From contig QZAC01000045.1 of NCBI GenBank assembly GCA_003838065.1, positions 1 through 28,196 on the forward strand: DNA of 28,196 nt, written 5' to 3'. The translations under genes and the position numbers were made by a program. This DNA is from Methanocalculus sp. MSAO_Arc2 (lineage in GTDB: Archaea > Halobacteriota > Methanomicrobia > Methanomicrobiales > Methanocorpusculaceae). Shown here in pieces: positions 21,940 to 28,196 of the stretch. The notes beneath the pieces were generated by a model that was not told the DNA's origin, did not search any database, and worked only from the letters and a program-made list of their open reading frames with translations. Every line of letters starts with the position of its first letter. The stretch's first letter is position 1.

Positions 21940-24186
21940 TCACCTGTTTCTTTGCCGGAGATTTCTTATAACGTCGTTTCGCATCTGCATTGCCTCTTCT
22001 GCAACTATCATCACAGGTAGTACCTCAGAATTCCCGAGTATAGGTATATCATTCTCATGGTCAAAAAGAAGATGCTGGTATCTCCGGGCAAATGAAAGTG
22101 GTACTTTCTCTCCCCATTGAAACAAGGTCCGGTCAACAGAATCAATGGTGTCTCTGACTGCCTGGTCAAGATCAGATGTCTCCTCCCTGTCAGCGAGCAG
22201 ATTCCTGAAGATGCGGAGATCGTTTCTCTCTGGCATATACTGAATGGCTGTTTCGATTGCTTCCATTGCGGCATCATATTCGCCATTGAGAGCATGAGAG
22301 CGGGCAAGCCCATGCCAACCTCCCGGGAATTTCTGATATACTGATACGGCGCGCTTATATGTATCCCGTGCCTTATCCACCTGGCCATGGATCTCATGCC
22401 AGTATCCGATCTCTGAGAGGATCTCAGCACGCGATTCTTTTAATGTCGTTGTTTTCAGGGCTTTTCTGAGGACAAATACAGCATCCGGCACACCACACTC
22501 TGAGAGTACTTTTCCAAGGGTTCTTATCAGGTGGGTTTTGTGTTCCTGCGGGATTTGGGCTTTTGATATCGATTGAATGAATTCCGCAATCCAATCGGTG
22601 AGCTCTTTTTCTCTCACACCTTCAAGGAGCAGGAGCAGGCCATCGTACACCTCATCACTATTTCCATGTACAATCAGTTCCTGGATTCCCGCGTCGACTG
22701 ACTGGGTTTGCAGCAACCTGTGGATGATCCTGGTCTCGAGAAGGTCGTTTTTCTTTCGTTCTTCCTGAAGCAGGGGTTCTCTGGCATACAGGGCTGATCG
22801 GGCATACCAGAGCCGTGTTTCCGGCGTGCTGTTTACCGATACCGATCTGTTGCACCAGGCAAGGGCATCATCAAACCGGAAGGCGCCAAAGGCAAGTATC
22901 CCCCGCATTAATGTATATTCTCCTTCTGCCTGTGCTTCCAGGTTTGAGAGGAGATCAGAATCCAGGCTTCCGTCTGGACGCATAGATCTTGTCAGGAGGT
23001 TCAGACGGTACAACACAGCGTCATCGCCTGTATCGATGAGTTCCTCAAGGAGGGCATATTCCCGTTCAAACCATCCGCATCGGCGGCATGATGCTGCAAT
23101 CTGTAAAAGGATGCGTGTTCTCTCCCCGCCTCCGGTTGTCTGCGCGAGCTGGATGAGACGATCAAAGCATGATCCCGGTTCTTCAGATAGCGAGAGTTGT
23201 TCGGCTGCTTCACAAAGATATATGAGCTCACTGCTGACTGTACGTCTCTTCATGTGCTCATCTATGTCATCATGGGTTCCAAACAGCTCATTCCTCGCTT
23301 TTTTCTCCATCTCAATTGCATATTGGAATTCTCCAAAGGCACGATCATATTCTCCAAGGTTTCTTGAGAGGTACCCCATTTCCAGAGAACAGATCGCCTG
23401 TTGATAGGGATCGTCTGTCTTATTGCATGCATACAGGTACAGCGCGCGGGTGGCTTTGATCTGATGGGTCAGAACACAGTATCGGGCGTTTTCAATGAGT
23501 GCTTCAGTGGATTGAAGATCATAATTGAGTGTCTGCATGAGTGCGTCCCACCCTTCTGAAGGGTGCTGACTGTTCAGAATGCGATATCCTTCTTCTTCTG
23601 GCAGTTTTAGAAACCAGCGCTGTGCGCAATCAGTGATTGCCTGTCGGCAGGCAGTACGGGTTATCAGGCATTCCTCAGATGTCGTGAATATCCGGCGTGT
23701 ATCATAGGGGTGTGCACACTGAACAATGATTGCGCGATCCATTGGGTGGGGTATCAAAGGCATTTCTGGAGTTTGTGTCTGGAATGCAGTTGGATATGCG
23801 AATTGTTGGTACAGGATTCCCATGCTCTTTTTTCGCCAGAAATGAACGGGTAAACCGGTCTCCCCGGCGAAGAGAGAGCATATGGTGTCAGGATTTGCGG
23901 CCAGTTTTCGGATCCAGCTGATCGGGTCTTCCTGGTCGTCATCTGCTCTCTCTATCGCACCAATTATTGCATGGCAGAGCAGTTTCCTCTCCTCTTCATC
24001 AGAATAAATCGCATTGCAGATGCTCCATCGGAATGCAGGATCGCTCTCCATTCTCCTGATAAAAAAGGTCTGCAACATCAGTGTATTGAAGAGTTTTTCA
24101 GCGTCCTGCAGTGAGTATGTTCGAATCTGGCGTCTCACCTGTGAATAATCTGCCAACAGCTCCACTATGCCTCCGGCGCGATCCAT
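21940..24186 (-). CDS. Large TPR-repeat protein of unknown function
   Basis: A 748-aa soluble protein with no signal peptide or membrane segment. The first roughly 230 residues match nothing I recognise. The rest is helical repeat: clear TPR-like units are SLEMGYLSRNLGEYDRAFGE near residues 266-285, and a pair near 595-665 with KARDTYKRAVSVYQKFPGG and GLARSHALNGEYDAAMEAIE. TPR proteins are scaffolds for protein partners. The ATG at 24186 sits about 25 bp from a TATA box, which suggests a leaderless mRNA; a GTG at 24165 after GGAGG is an alternative start. It is the first gene of a pair with the anchored binding-fold protein, whose ribosome binding site lies downstream of the stop. Confidence 0.75.
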   Translation of the reverse strand: MDRAGGIVELLADYSQVRRQIRTYSLQDAEKLFNTLMLQTFFIRRMESDPAFRWSICNAIYSDEEERKLLCHAIIGAIERADDDQEDPISWIRKLAANPDTICSLFAGETGLPVHFWRKKSMGILYQQFAYPTAFQTQTPEMPLIPHPMDRAIIVQCAHPYDTRRIFTTSEECLITRTACRQAITDCAQRWFLKLPEEEGYRILNSQHPSEGWDALMQTLNYDLQSTEALIENARYCVLTHQIKATRALYLYACNKTDDPYQQAICSLEMGYLSRNLGEYDRAFGEFQYAIEMEKKARNELFGTHDDIDEHMKRRTVSSELIYLCEAAEQLSLSEEPGSCFDRLIQLAQTTGGGERTRILLQIAASCRRCGWFEREYALLEELIDTGDDAVLYRLNLLTRSMRPDGSLDSDLLSNLEAQAEGEYTLMRGILAFGAFRFDDALAWCNRSVSVNSTPETRLWYARSALYAREPLLQEERKKNDLLETRIIHRLLQTQSVDAGIQELIVHGNSDEVYDGLLLLLEGVREKELTDWIAEFIQSISKAQIPQEHKTHLIRTLGKVLSECGVPDAVFVLRKALKTTTLKESRAEILSEIGYWHEIHGQVDKARDTYKRAVSVYQKFPGGWHGLARSHALNGEYDAAMEAIETAIQYMPERNDLRIFRNLLADREETSDLDQAVRDTIDSVDRTLFQWGEKVPLSFARRYQHLLFDHENDIPILGNSEVLPVMIVAEEAMQMRNDVIRNLRQRNR

Positions 24187-24207
24187 GGATCAGAATATGG
24201 ATATACA

Positions 24208-24215
24208 GATATATC
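24208..24215 (-). promoter_or_regulatory. TATA box of the TPR/binding-fold gene pair
   Basis: The - strand reads GATATATCT here, with a purine-rich GAGAGAGTG directly upstream as a possible BRE. The distance to the ATG at 24186 is about 25 bp, predicting initiation at the start codon. No other promoter candidate is better placed. Confidence 0.45.
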
Positions 24216-24216
24216 A

Positions 24217-24251
24217 CTCTCTCTACATGATAATCTTACAATATGAGAGAG
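24217..24251. repeat. Inverted repeat upstream of the TPR gene promoter
   Basis: CTCTCTC at 24217-24223 and GAGAGAG at 24245-24251 form a 7-bp inverted repeat with a 21-nt spacer, directly upstream of the TATA box. It could be an operator. The low-complexity sequence makes chance a real alternative. Confidence 0.3.
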
Positions 24252-24368
24252 AACGCTTTTGAAATCAGGGTGTAATGTTATCTTCCTTGTTCAGGTGGGT
24301 GATGGGGATGAAGATAGTACCCACATAATTTCCAGCACATACAAGGGCGAAGATCTGGTTATTTTCTC

Positions 24369-24737
24369 TTATTTTATGGGCGCTCTACCGGGTGGGCATT
24401 CATCTGCACCCTGCCACACGCAACCTACTACCTGTATGGTTTTACCATGGATGAGTGCATCGACAACCTTTCTCCTGGCTTCATGCAGATCACGCCAGAG
24501 CGTCTTTCGCGAGATGCCAAGTGTGCATGCAGCCTCTTCCTGTTCGAGTCCGAGGAGATCAACGAGTCTCAGCACCTCCAATTCTTCTGGAAGAAGGAAT
24601 ATCGGCTCATCATTGACTGGTTTCACATCGCAGACTGGTGCAAAACACCGGAATCTTCCTTCAAAATCAATCGTGCGGGCAATCCGTGGCCTCCCGCGCC
24701 GCTTTCCCCAACATCCCCTCTTGTCCTGTGGTGTCAT
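24369..24737 (-). CDS. DUF134 (UPF0251) family DNA-binding protein
   Basis: DUF134 proteins are small helix-turn-helix proteins common in methanogens and anaerobes and often placed near MinD- or NifX-type genes. The 122-aa sequence has the family start RRGRPRIARTIDFEGRFRCF, then LLPEELEVLRLVDLLGLEQE and the helix-turn-helix EEAACTLGISRKTLWRDLHE near residues 67-86, similar to sigma region 4. Four cysteines near the ends (9, 31, 36, 106, with 114) could bind metal. It overlaps the upstream MinD gene by ATGA and closes the operon, so it probably regulates this cluster itself. Confidence 0.85.
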   Translation of the reverse strand: MTPQDKRGCWGKRRGRPRIARTIDFEGRFRCFAPVCDVKPVNDEPIFLLPEELEVLRLVDLLGLEQEEAACTLGISRKTLWRDLHEARRKVVDALIHGKTIQVVGCVWQGADECPPGRAPIK

Positions 24738-25606
24738 GGCATATCAAGTTCTGATCTGATCTGATCCCGGATTTTCAAAAAGGCTTTCGATGCGGGGGTA
24801 TCTGCTTTTGTGATGGGAATACCCTGTCGAACCGCTCCAACGACCGCACTGTCAAAGGGGACCTTCCCAATAATTGCGATTTTTTCTTCTGCAGCATATG
24901 ATTCTATCTCCAGGGTGATCTGATCAAGCAGGTCGAAACGGTTGATAAGCATAAGAATACGCAGATCAAACCTGCGGCAGACCGTTAACAGGCGTTTTAT
25001 GTCATGTAATGCAGAAACACTTGGTTCAGTCACGATCAGAACTGCATCCATTCCGCTGATCGTGGAGATGAGCGGGCAGCCAATACCTGGTGGACCGTCG
25101 ACGAGCAGTACCTCAGCAGAAGGATCAATTGTGAGCGCCCGTTTTTTCACCTCATTGATGAGGAGTCCGGATGTTCCGGATCCCGGGTAAAGCCGTGCAT
25201 GGACAAGAGGGCCGTATTCTGTTGCAGATGTATATATTTCGCCGCAGACTCTTGTCTCCATGTGAACTGCACCTTCTAAACAGACATAGGTGCAGAGGCT
25301 GCACCCTTCACAGTGGATGGGATGAACAGCTGGACAATCCCCTTTCATGCTGATTGCATCAAAGGCACAATAGTTTATGCAGAGACCACATGACGTGCAG
25401 GTTGCCGGATTAATTCGTGCAACTTCAAGCCCGGCAAATGACTCGGTTGAAAGCCGTTGTATCGGTGAAAGAAGCAGTTCAAGGTTTGCAGCATCGACAT
25501 CACAGTCTGCAAGCACCTGCTTGCTGGTGTTTGTATCTGCGAGTGCAGAAGCGATCATCGTCTTGCCGGTTCCACCTTTTCCACTGATGACTGCGATTTT
25601 GATCAT
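24734..25606 (-). CDS. MinD-superfamily ATPase with inserted 2[4Fe-4S] ferredoxin domain (second copy)
   Basis: A deviant Walker A, ISGKGGTGKTM (Gly9-Thr16 core), begins the P-loop domain of 290 aa. A ferredoxin domain is inserted after it: Cys70, 73, 76, 80 and Cys99, 102, 105, 109 form two CxxCxxCxxxC clusters. The second half has VDGPPGIGCPLISTISGMDA. Such proteins are thought to take part in Fe-S or metal-cluster assembly or electron-linked maturation; the precise role is unknown. It overlaps both neighbours by ATGA tetranucleotides, so translation is coupled. It is paralogous to the next gene upstream. Confidence 0.88.
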   Translation of the reverse strand: MIKIAVISGKGGTGKTMIASALADTNTSKQVLADCDVDAANLELLLSPIQRLSTESFAGLEVARINPATCTSCGLCINYCAFDAISMKGDCPAVHPIHCEGCSLCTYVCLEGAVHMETRVCGEIYTSATEYGPLVHARLYPGSGTSGLLINEVKKRALTIDPSAEVLLVDGPPGIGCPLISTISGMDAVLIVTEPSVSALHDIKRLLTVCRRFDLRILMLINRFDLLDQITLEIESYAAEEKIAIIGKVPFDSAVVGAVRQGIPITKADTPASKAFLKIRDQIRSELDMP

Positions 25607-26454
25607 TGCATCGCCTCCATGTGCGCAACTGTCTTCCGAAAGAGTTCGATGAACTCACTTTTCCATGTAGGGATTTCATGGGCGATAAGATTCCCTGCAT
25701 TCTGTATGGCGGCAATACCTCGGTCAAATGGGATGGTCATCAGAATCGGAATCTGATATGCAGCACAGAAGTTCTGGATCTCTTCATCCTCTCCGTCACT
25801 TCGATTGATCACAACCCCGGATGGAATGCCGATTTCTTCTGCAACACCATGCGCAAGTTTGAGATCATGCAGGCCAAATGGTGTTGATTCGGTTACCAGA
25901 AGGCAAAAATCCACTCCTACAAGCGTCTCGATAACCGGGCATGCGATCCCGGGTGCAGCATCATAGAGGATAAGCGGGTGGCCTTCTGCAAGATTTTTTG
26001 CCATCTTTATTACAGGGGGTGCCTGGACTTCCCCTTCCTGCAATACCCCTGAAATAAGTGTCATTGTGGGTGATGGTGCTCTGCACTGCACTGTTCCGAT
26101 CTGCCGGTCCACCTCGTGAATGGCTCCGATTGGGCAGATCACCGCGCACCCGCCGCATGAATGGCAGAGTTTTGGAAGAAAGAGATGGCGATCCTTGAAG
26201 ATGGTTAATGCACCATACCGACAAAAATTTCCGCATTCTCCACAGAATGTACATCGATCGAGGTCAATCCTGGGGATTTTTACAGTTACTGACAGGTCTT
26301 TTGAAGGAGTGGGGAAGAAGAGATGGAGATTTGGCTCTTCCACATCACAATCGACGACGGCTATGGTTCTTGACTCTGCGAGCGAATATGCAAGGTTAGC
26401 CGCCACCGTACTCTTGCCTGTCCCTCCTTTTCCGCTTGCAATTGCAATCTTCAT
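25603..26454 (-). CDS. MinD-superfamily ATPase with inserted 2[4Fe-4S] ferredoxin domain (first copy)
   Basis: This 283-aa paralogue has SGKGGTGKST at residues 7-16 and two four-cysteine Fe-S sites at Cys68, 71, 74, 78 and Cys97, 100, 103, 107. DAAPGIACPVIETLVGVDFC follows in the P-loop core. Paired MinD/ferredoxin genes usually occur together and may form a heterodimer. It is 11 nt behind the NifX-type gene and overlaps its partner by ATGA. The two copies are clearly diverged, so this is not a recent duplication. Confidence 0.88.
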   Translation of the reverse strand: MKIAIASGKGGTGKSTVAANLAYSLAESRTIAVVDCDVEEPNLHLFFPTPSKDLSVTVKIPRIDLDRCTFCGECGNFCRYGALTIFKDRHLFLPKLCHSCGGCAVICPIGAIHEVDRQIGTVQCRAPSPTMTLISGVLQEGEVQAPPVIKMAKNLAEGHPLILYDAAPGIACPVIETLVGVDFCLLVTESTPFGLHDLKLAHGVAEEIGIPSGVVINRSDGEDEEIQNFCAAYQIPILMTIPFDRGIAAIQNAGNLIAHEIPTWKSEFIELFRKTVAHMEAMQ

Positions 26455-26465
26455 AAGCAGAGAGA

Positions 26466-27164
26466 TCAGTACAATGTCTTCAGATCACCGGCGAGGTAAG
26501 CCTTCACCGCATCTGAAACAGTGCCGCCGCCACGGTAGGAATACGCTTTAATTTCACTTATAGCGAGTGCTTCAGCGGCATTTCCTCCCATCTGTCCGGT
26601 AATGAGATAGTGGGCCCCATGATCTTGTACTGCTGATACCGCTCGCGGACCAACACCTCCTGTTGCCTCAGCAAAAGCGTTCTGAAGAGACTTCACTGCT
26701 CCGGTCTTCAGATCAAGAAAGATGAAGTATGGTGCCCGGCCAAAACGCTCTTCAAATTGTGCATCCATGCCTGCACCTTTAGCGGTTATGCAGATGATGG
26801 ATCCCTTCTCTTCAGGACCGCATTCATCTGTTGAGTCATGATGACAGGTGCTCTCTCCTGTGGCAAGATCGCCCCGAATATATGCCTGTGCAACTGAATC
26901 GACATTTCCAGAGACACCGAGAATGACGTCAATGCCATTCTGCTGGAAGATATCAATGGCGCGAGGACCCATACCCCCTGCAATAACGATGTCTACCCCG
27001 TGGTCTGCAAGGAAGCGGGGAAGCTTTCCGGGTTCATGCCCGGGGTTGTCCAGGTCGTCCCCCCGGATTATTATGTTGTTTTCAGCCTTGAATAGTGCAT
27101 ACTTTTCACAGTGTCCAAAATGTGCAGAGACTCTGTTTCCGTCGGTTGCAATTGCAATCTTCAC
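26466..27164 (-). CDS. Double NifX/NafY-type (dinitrogenase cofactor) domain protein
   Basis: NifX/NifB-C-terminal-type domains bind iron-molybdenum cofactor precursors or other metal clusters. This 232-aa protein carries two copies: residues 1-105 (KIAIATDGNRVSAHFGHCEK, IAGGMGPRAIDIF) and about 122-232 (AQFEERFGRAPYFIF, LITGQMGGNAAEALA). They are joined by a Cys/His-rich linker, STCHHDSTDEC. The GTG at 27164 is chosen because GAGGTG lies 5 nt before it and the in-frame extension to 27242 overlaps the upstream gene in another frame. No nif structural genes are seen in the window, so a role in general metal-cluster handling is more likely than nitrogen fixation. Confidence 0.88.
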   Translation of the reverse strand: MKIAIATDGNRVSAHFGHCEKYALFKAENNIIIRGDDLDNPGHEPGKLPRFLADHGVDIVIAGGMGPRAIDIFQQNGIDVILGVSGNVDSVAQAYIRGDLATGESTCHHDSTDECGPEEKGSIICITAKGAGMDAQFEERFGRAPYFIFLDLKTGAVKSLQNAFAEATGGVGPRAVSAVQDHGAHYLITGQMGGNAAEALAISEIKAYSYRGGGTVSDAVKAYLAGDLKTLY

Positions 27165-27394
27165 TCTTGCACCTCTGTCTGATCTGCGGGCTCGAAGAAT
27201 CTTCCTCTCCACATACGTCCTCCTCCAAAGCCTCTCCCACATCCTCGTGGCAGCCCGCCTCTTCCGAGTCCGTACACTGGTCTTTCAGTCTGTGCTACAT
27301 TTTCTGCACCGGCTGCCGGGGCGACGCAGCGCCCCATTCGCCGTCCTGTCATCGGCCCCATTCCGCGGGGTCCTGTTCCATCAAATCCTGGCAT
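27161..27394 (-). CDS. DUF5320-type small Gly/Arg/Met-rich protein
   Basis: A 77-aa protein with the family start MPGFDGTGPRGMGPMTGRRM, a single Cys pair region (GRCVAPAAG), and a glycine-rich end, CGRGFGGGRMWRGRFF. DUF5320 proteins are commonly next to NifX-type genes in anaerobic archaea and bacteria; their function is unknown. GAGGTGAT before the ATG is a strong ribosome binding site. The GTGA overlap with the NifX-type gene supports the call and shows that this is the first gene of the operon. Confidence 0.85.
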   Translation of the reverse strand: MPGFDGTGPRGMGPMTGRRMGRCVAPAAGAENVAQTERPVYGLGRGGLPRGCGRGFGGGRMWRGRFFEPADQTEVQE

Positions 27395-27510
27395 TGTATA
27401 TCACCTCAGTTCTGATAATATGTACTCATATGCGCATTAATTCAAAAATCTTCCTATCGTACCAATCAGGCAGTGTGTTTATGATTCTGTCCGTTCAACA
27501 TTAAACCCTG

Positions 27511-28075
27511 ATTATCCAGATCAAAGTCATCTCTCCAGATATTGTTACGTACGGTGCCATGGTTATAGGTGGCATACTCAGGGAACGTGGATTTGATGTC
27601 TCGATATCACGCTCCCTTAAAGATACAGGAGAAGATATACTCATCCTTTCTCTTTCTTCCACGCAACATCTTCTGGATGAAGGGATACACAATGCGATTG
27701 ACACCAACAGGCAGCGTGGCGGAAGGTGTTATGTGGGGGGCCCGGTTTCCGCTCCACCCGGCGATGGTGCTTGGAGAGCTATCACCTGATGCAGTGGTTG
27801 TCGGGGAAGGTGAAATCACAACACCCCGCCTTATCTCTGAAGGTCTATCACCGGATATTTCAGGAATTGCATATATGGGTATTGATGGAATGGTGTATAC
27901 AGGACCGTCTCCTCCATCATCGATGGCGCGTTCTCTCCCCCTGGTTCCGCCTGATATCAGAAAACAAAATGTCAGGGGTGCAAATGTCTATATTGAGACA
28001 CACCGTGGATGCATTGGAGGATGTGGGTTCTGCCAGGTGGCCCGGTATTTTGGCCAGACGATCAGAAGTAGGAAT
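27511..28075 (+). pseudogene. B12-binding/radical SAM protein (MJ_0865-like), frameshifted and truncated by an insertion
   Basis: The frame from 27511 encodes IKVISPDIVTYGAMVIGGIL and YVGGPVSA, typical of the N-terminal cobalamin-binding domain, and then stops at 27787-27789. The protein continues in another frame from about 27755 (HPAMVLGELSPDAVVVGEGE), so one extra C near 27754 causes the break. The second part reaches the radical SAM cluster motif RGCIGGCGFC (CxxxCxxC) and ends after GQTIRSRN, where the terminal hairpin of a TnpB-type element begins. The start is unclear: TAA at 27502 is followed only by CTG or ATT before the conserved region; an ATG at 27559 would be too far in. The frameshift could also be a sequencing error; the insertion could not. 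Confidence 0.75.
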
Positions 28076-28084
28076 AGTCAACTA

Positions 28085-28104
28085 CCCCGCCCTAAAGGAC
28101 GGGG
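28085..28104. repeat. Terminal hairpin of the second TnpB-type element
   Basis: CCCCGCCC pairs with GGACGGGG around TAAA with one mismatch. It is comparable in place and form to the terminal hairpin of the first element, and is probably part of an omega RNA scaffold. Confidence 0.6.
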
Positions 28105-28160
28105 CTTGAGGCTCTGCAAAAATTCAGGACACTCGTCTGGGTGGCTGACTTCACACCCCT

Positions 28161-28187
28161 GTGATTCCAGGATATACCTGGAATCAC
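28161..28187. repeat. Perfect 11-bp inverted repeat inside the second element
   Basis: GTGATTCCAGG pairs with CCTGGAATCAC around ATATA. It lies about 60 nt from the terminal hairpin, within the possible tnpB 3' end, where omega RNA scaffold stems are expected. Confidence 0.55.
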
Positions 28188-28196
28188 GTGTTCGCA

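Larger units (their letters stand above)
28076..28196 (-). mobile_element. Right end of a second TnpB-type (IS605/IS1341-like) element, reverse orientation
   Basis: Read on the - strand the sequence ends in CCCCGTCCTTTAGGGCGGGG-TAGTTGAC, the kind of hairpin and tail that follows tnpB genes in archaeal IS605/IS1341-type elements. The radical SAM reading frame stops making sense exactly here. The rest of the element lies outside the window, and tnpB should follow on the - strand. It differs in sequence from the element at 1-1470. A - strand frame through 28078-28195 stays open (ending LKPRPLGRGS) and could be the tnpB 3' end. Confidence 0.65.

Noticed and set aside
22826..23404. 192-residue + strand frame inside the TPR gene
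   Set aside because: Its Ser/Arg-rich composition and lack of a start signal mark it as the complement of the TPR coding sequence.
24369..27394. Nitrogen fixation cluster
   Set aside because: Only NifX-type domains are present; no nifH, nifD, nifK, nifE, nifN or nifB gene is seen in the window.
26786..27504. Long open frames on the + strand opposite the NifX-type gene
   Set aside because: The - strand genes have strong ribosome binding sites, coupled starts and family motifs. The + strand frames have low-complexity Ser/Arg composition typical of an antisense shadow.
27754..27754. Programmed frameshift in the radical SAM gene
   Set aside because: No slippery heptamer or downstream pseudoknot is evident, and the gene is also truncated by an insertion, so simple mutation or sequencing error is more likely.
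27726..28109. 127-residue frame across the radical SAM pseudogene
   Set aside because: It is in the third frame; the recognisable radical SAM and B12-domain motifs are in the other two.
1..28196. CRISPR array or prophage
   Set aside because: No regularly spaced direct repeats and no phage structural or integrase genes were seen.

Overview
The window is archaeal and comes from a methanogen, most likely of the order Methanomicrobiales. The evidence is an F420-dependent methylene-tetrahydromethanopterin dehydrogenase (Mtd), a Tfx-type regulator known from methanogens, an archaeal-order ribosomal superoperon (with Rpp29, eS4, eL32, eL19, AdkA and the DUF106 insertase-like protein), GGTGATC-type ribosome binding sites, archaeal TATA boxes and poly-T terminators. 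eL34 and eL14 are missing from the superoperon. I infer the order, not the genus.

Layout. (1) Positions 1 to about 1470 hold an IS200/IS605-type element on the + strand: tnpA, cut by the window edge, then tnpB, then a terminal hairpin. (2) 1532-3882 hold a galT-like gene, mtd on the - strand and a tfx regulator divergent from mtd. (3) 3883-4415 has no protein gene. It is dense in perfect hairpins, has its own TATA candidates and ends in a hairpin, so I call it a candidate structured RNA of about 400 nt that I cannot assign to a family. (4) 4416-18862 is one long + strand superoperon: uL3-uL4-uL23-uL2-uS19-uL22-uS3-uL29-Rpp29-uS17-uL14-uL24-eS4-uL5-uS14-uS8-uL6-eL32-eL19-uL18-uS5-uL30-uL15-SecY-AdkA-DUF106-Cmk. 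Genes are packed with 1 to 8 nt overlaps or short gaps, and it closes with a T7 run. It joins ribosome synthesis, membrane insertion (SecY and the DUF106 protein) and nucleotide supply (AdkA, Cmk). (5) 18930-24186 holds a small Cys-rich DUF2769 protein, a small unknown gene on the - strand, and a - strand pair: a 748-residue TPR protein followed by a membrane-anchored protein with two type-1 periplasmic-binding folds. (6) 24369-27394 is a tight - strand operon, DUF5320, double NifX-type protein, two MinD/ferredoxin ATPases, DUF134 regulator, suggestive of iron-sulfur or metal-cluster handling. (7) 27511 to the end is a B12-binding/radical SAM gene broken twice: a 1-nt frameshift and then truncation by the right end of a second TnpB-type element on the - strand.

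The most interesting points are the unassigned structured RNA before the ribosomal superoperon, the TPR plus tandem-binding-fold gene pair, the inverted repeats in the mtd/tfx promoter region, the double NifX/MinD/DUF134 operon, and the doubly damaged radical SAM gene. All calls come from reading the sequence; no database search was run.
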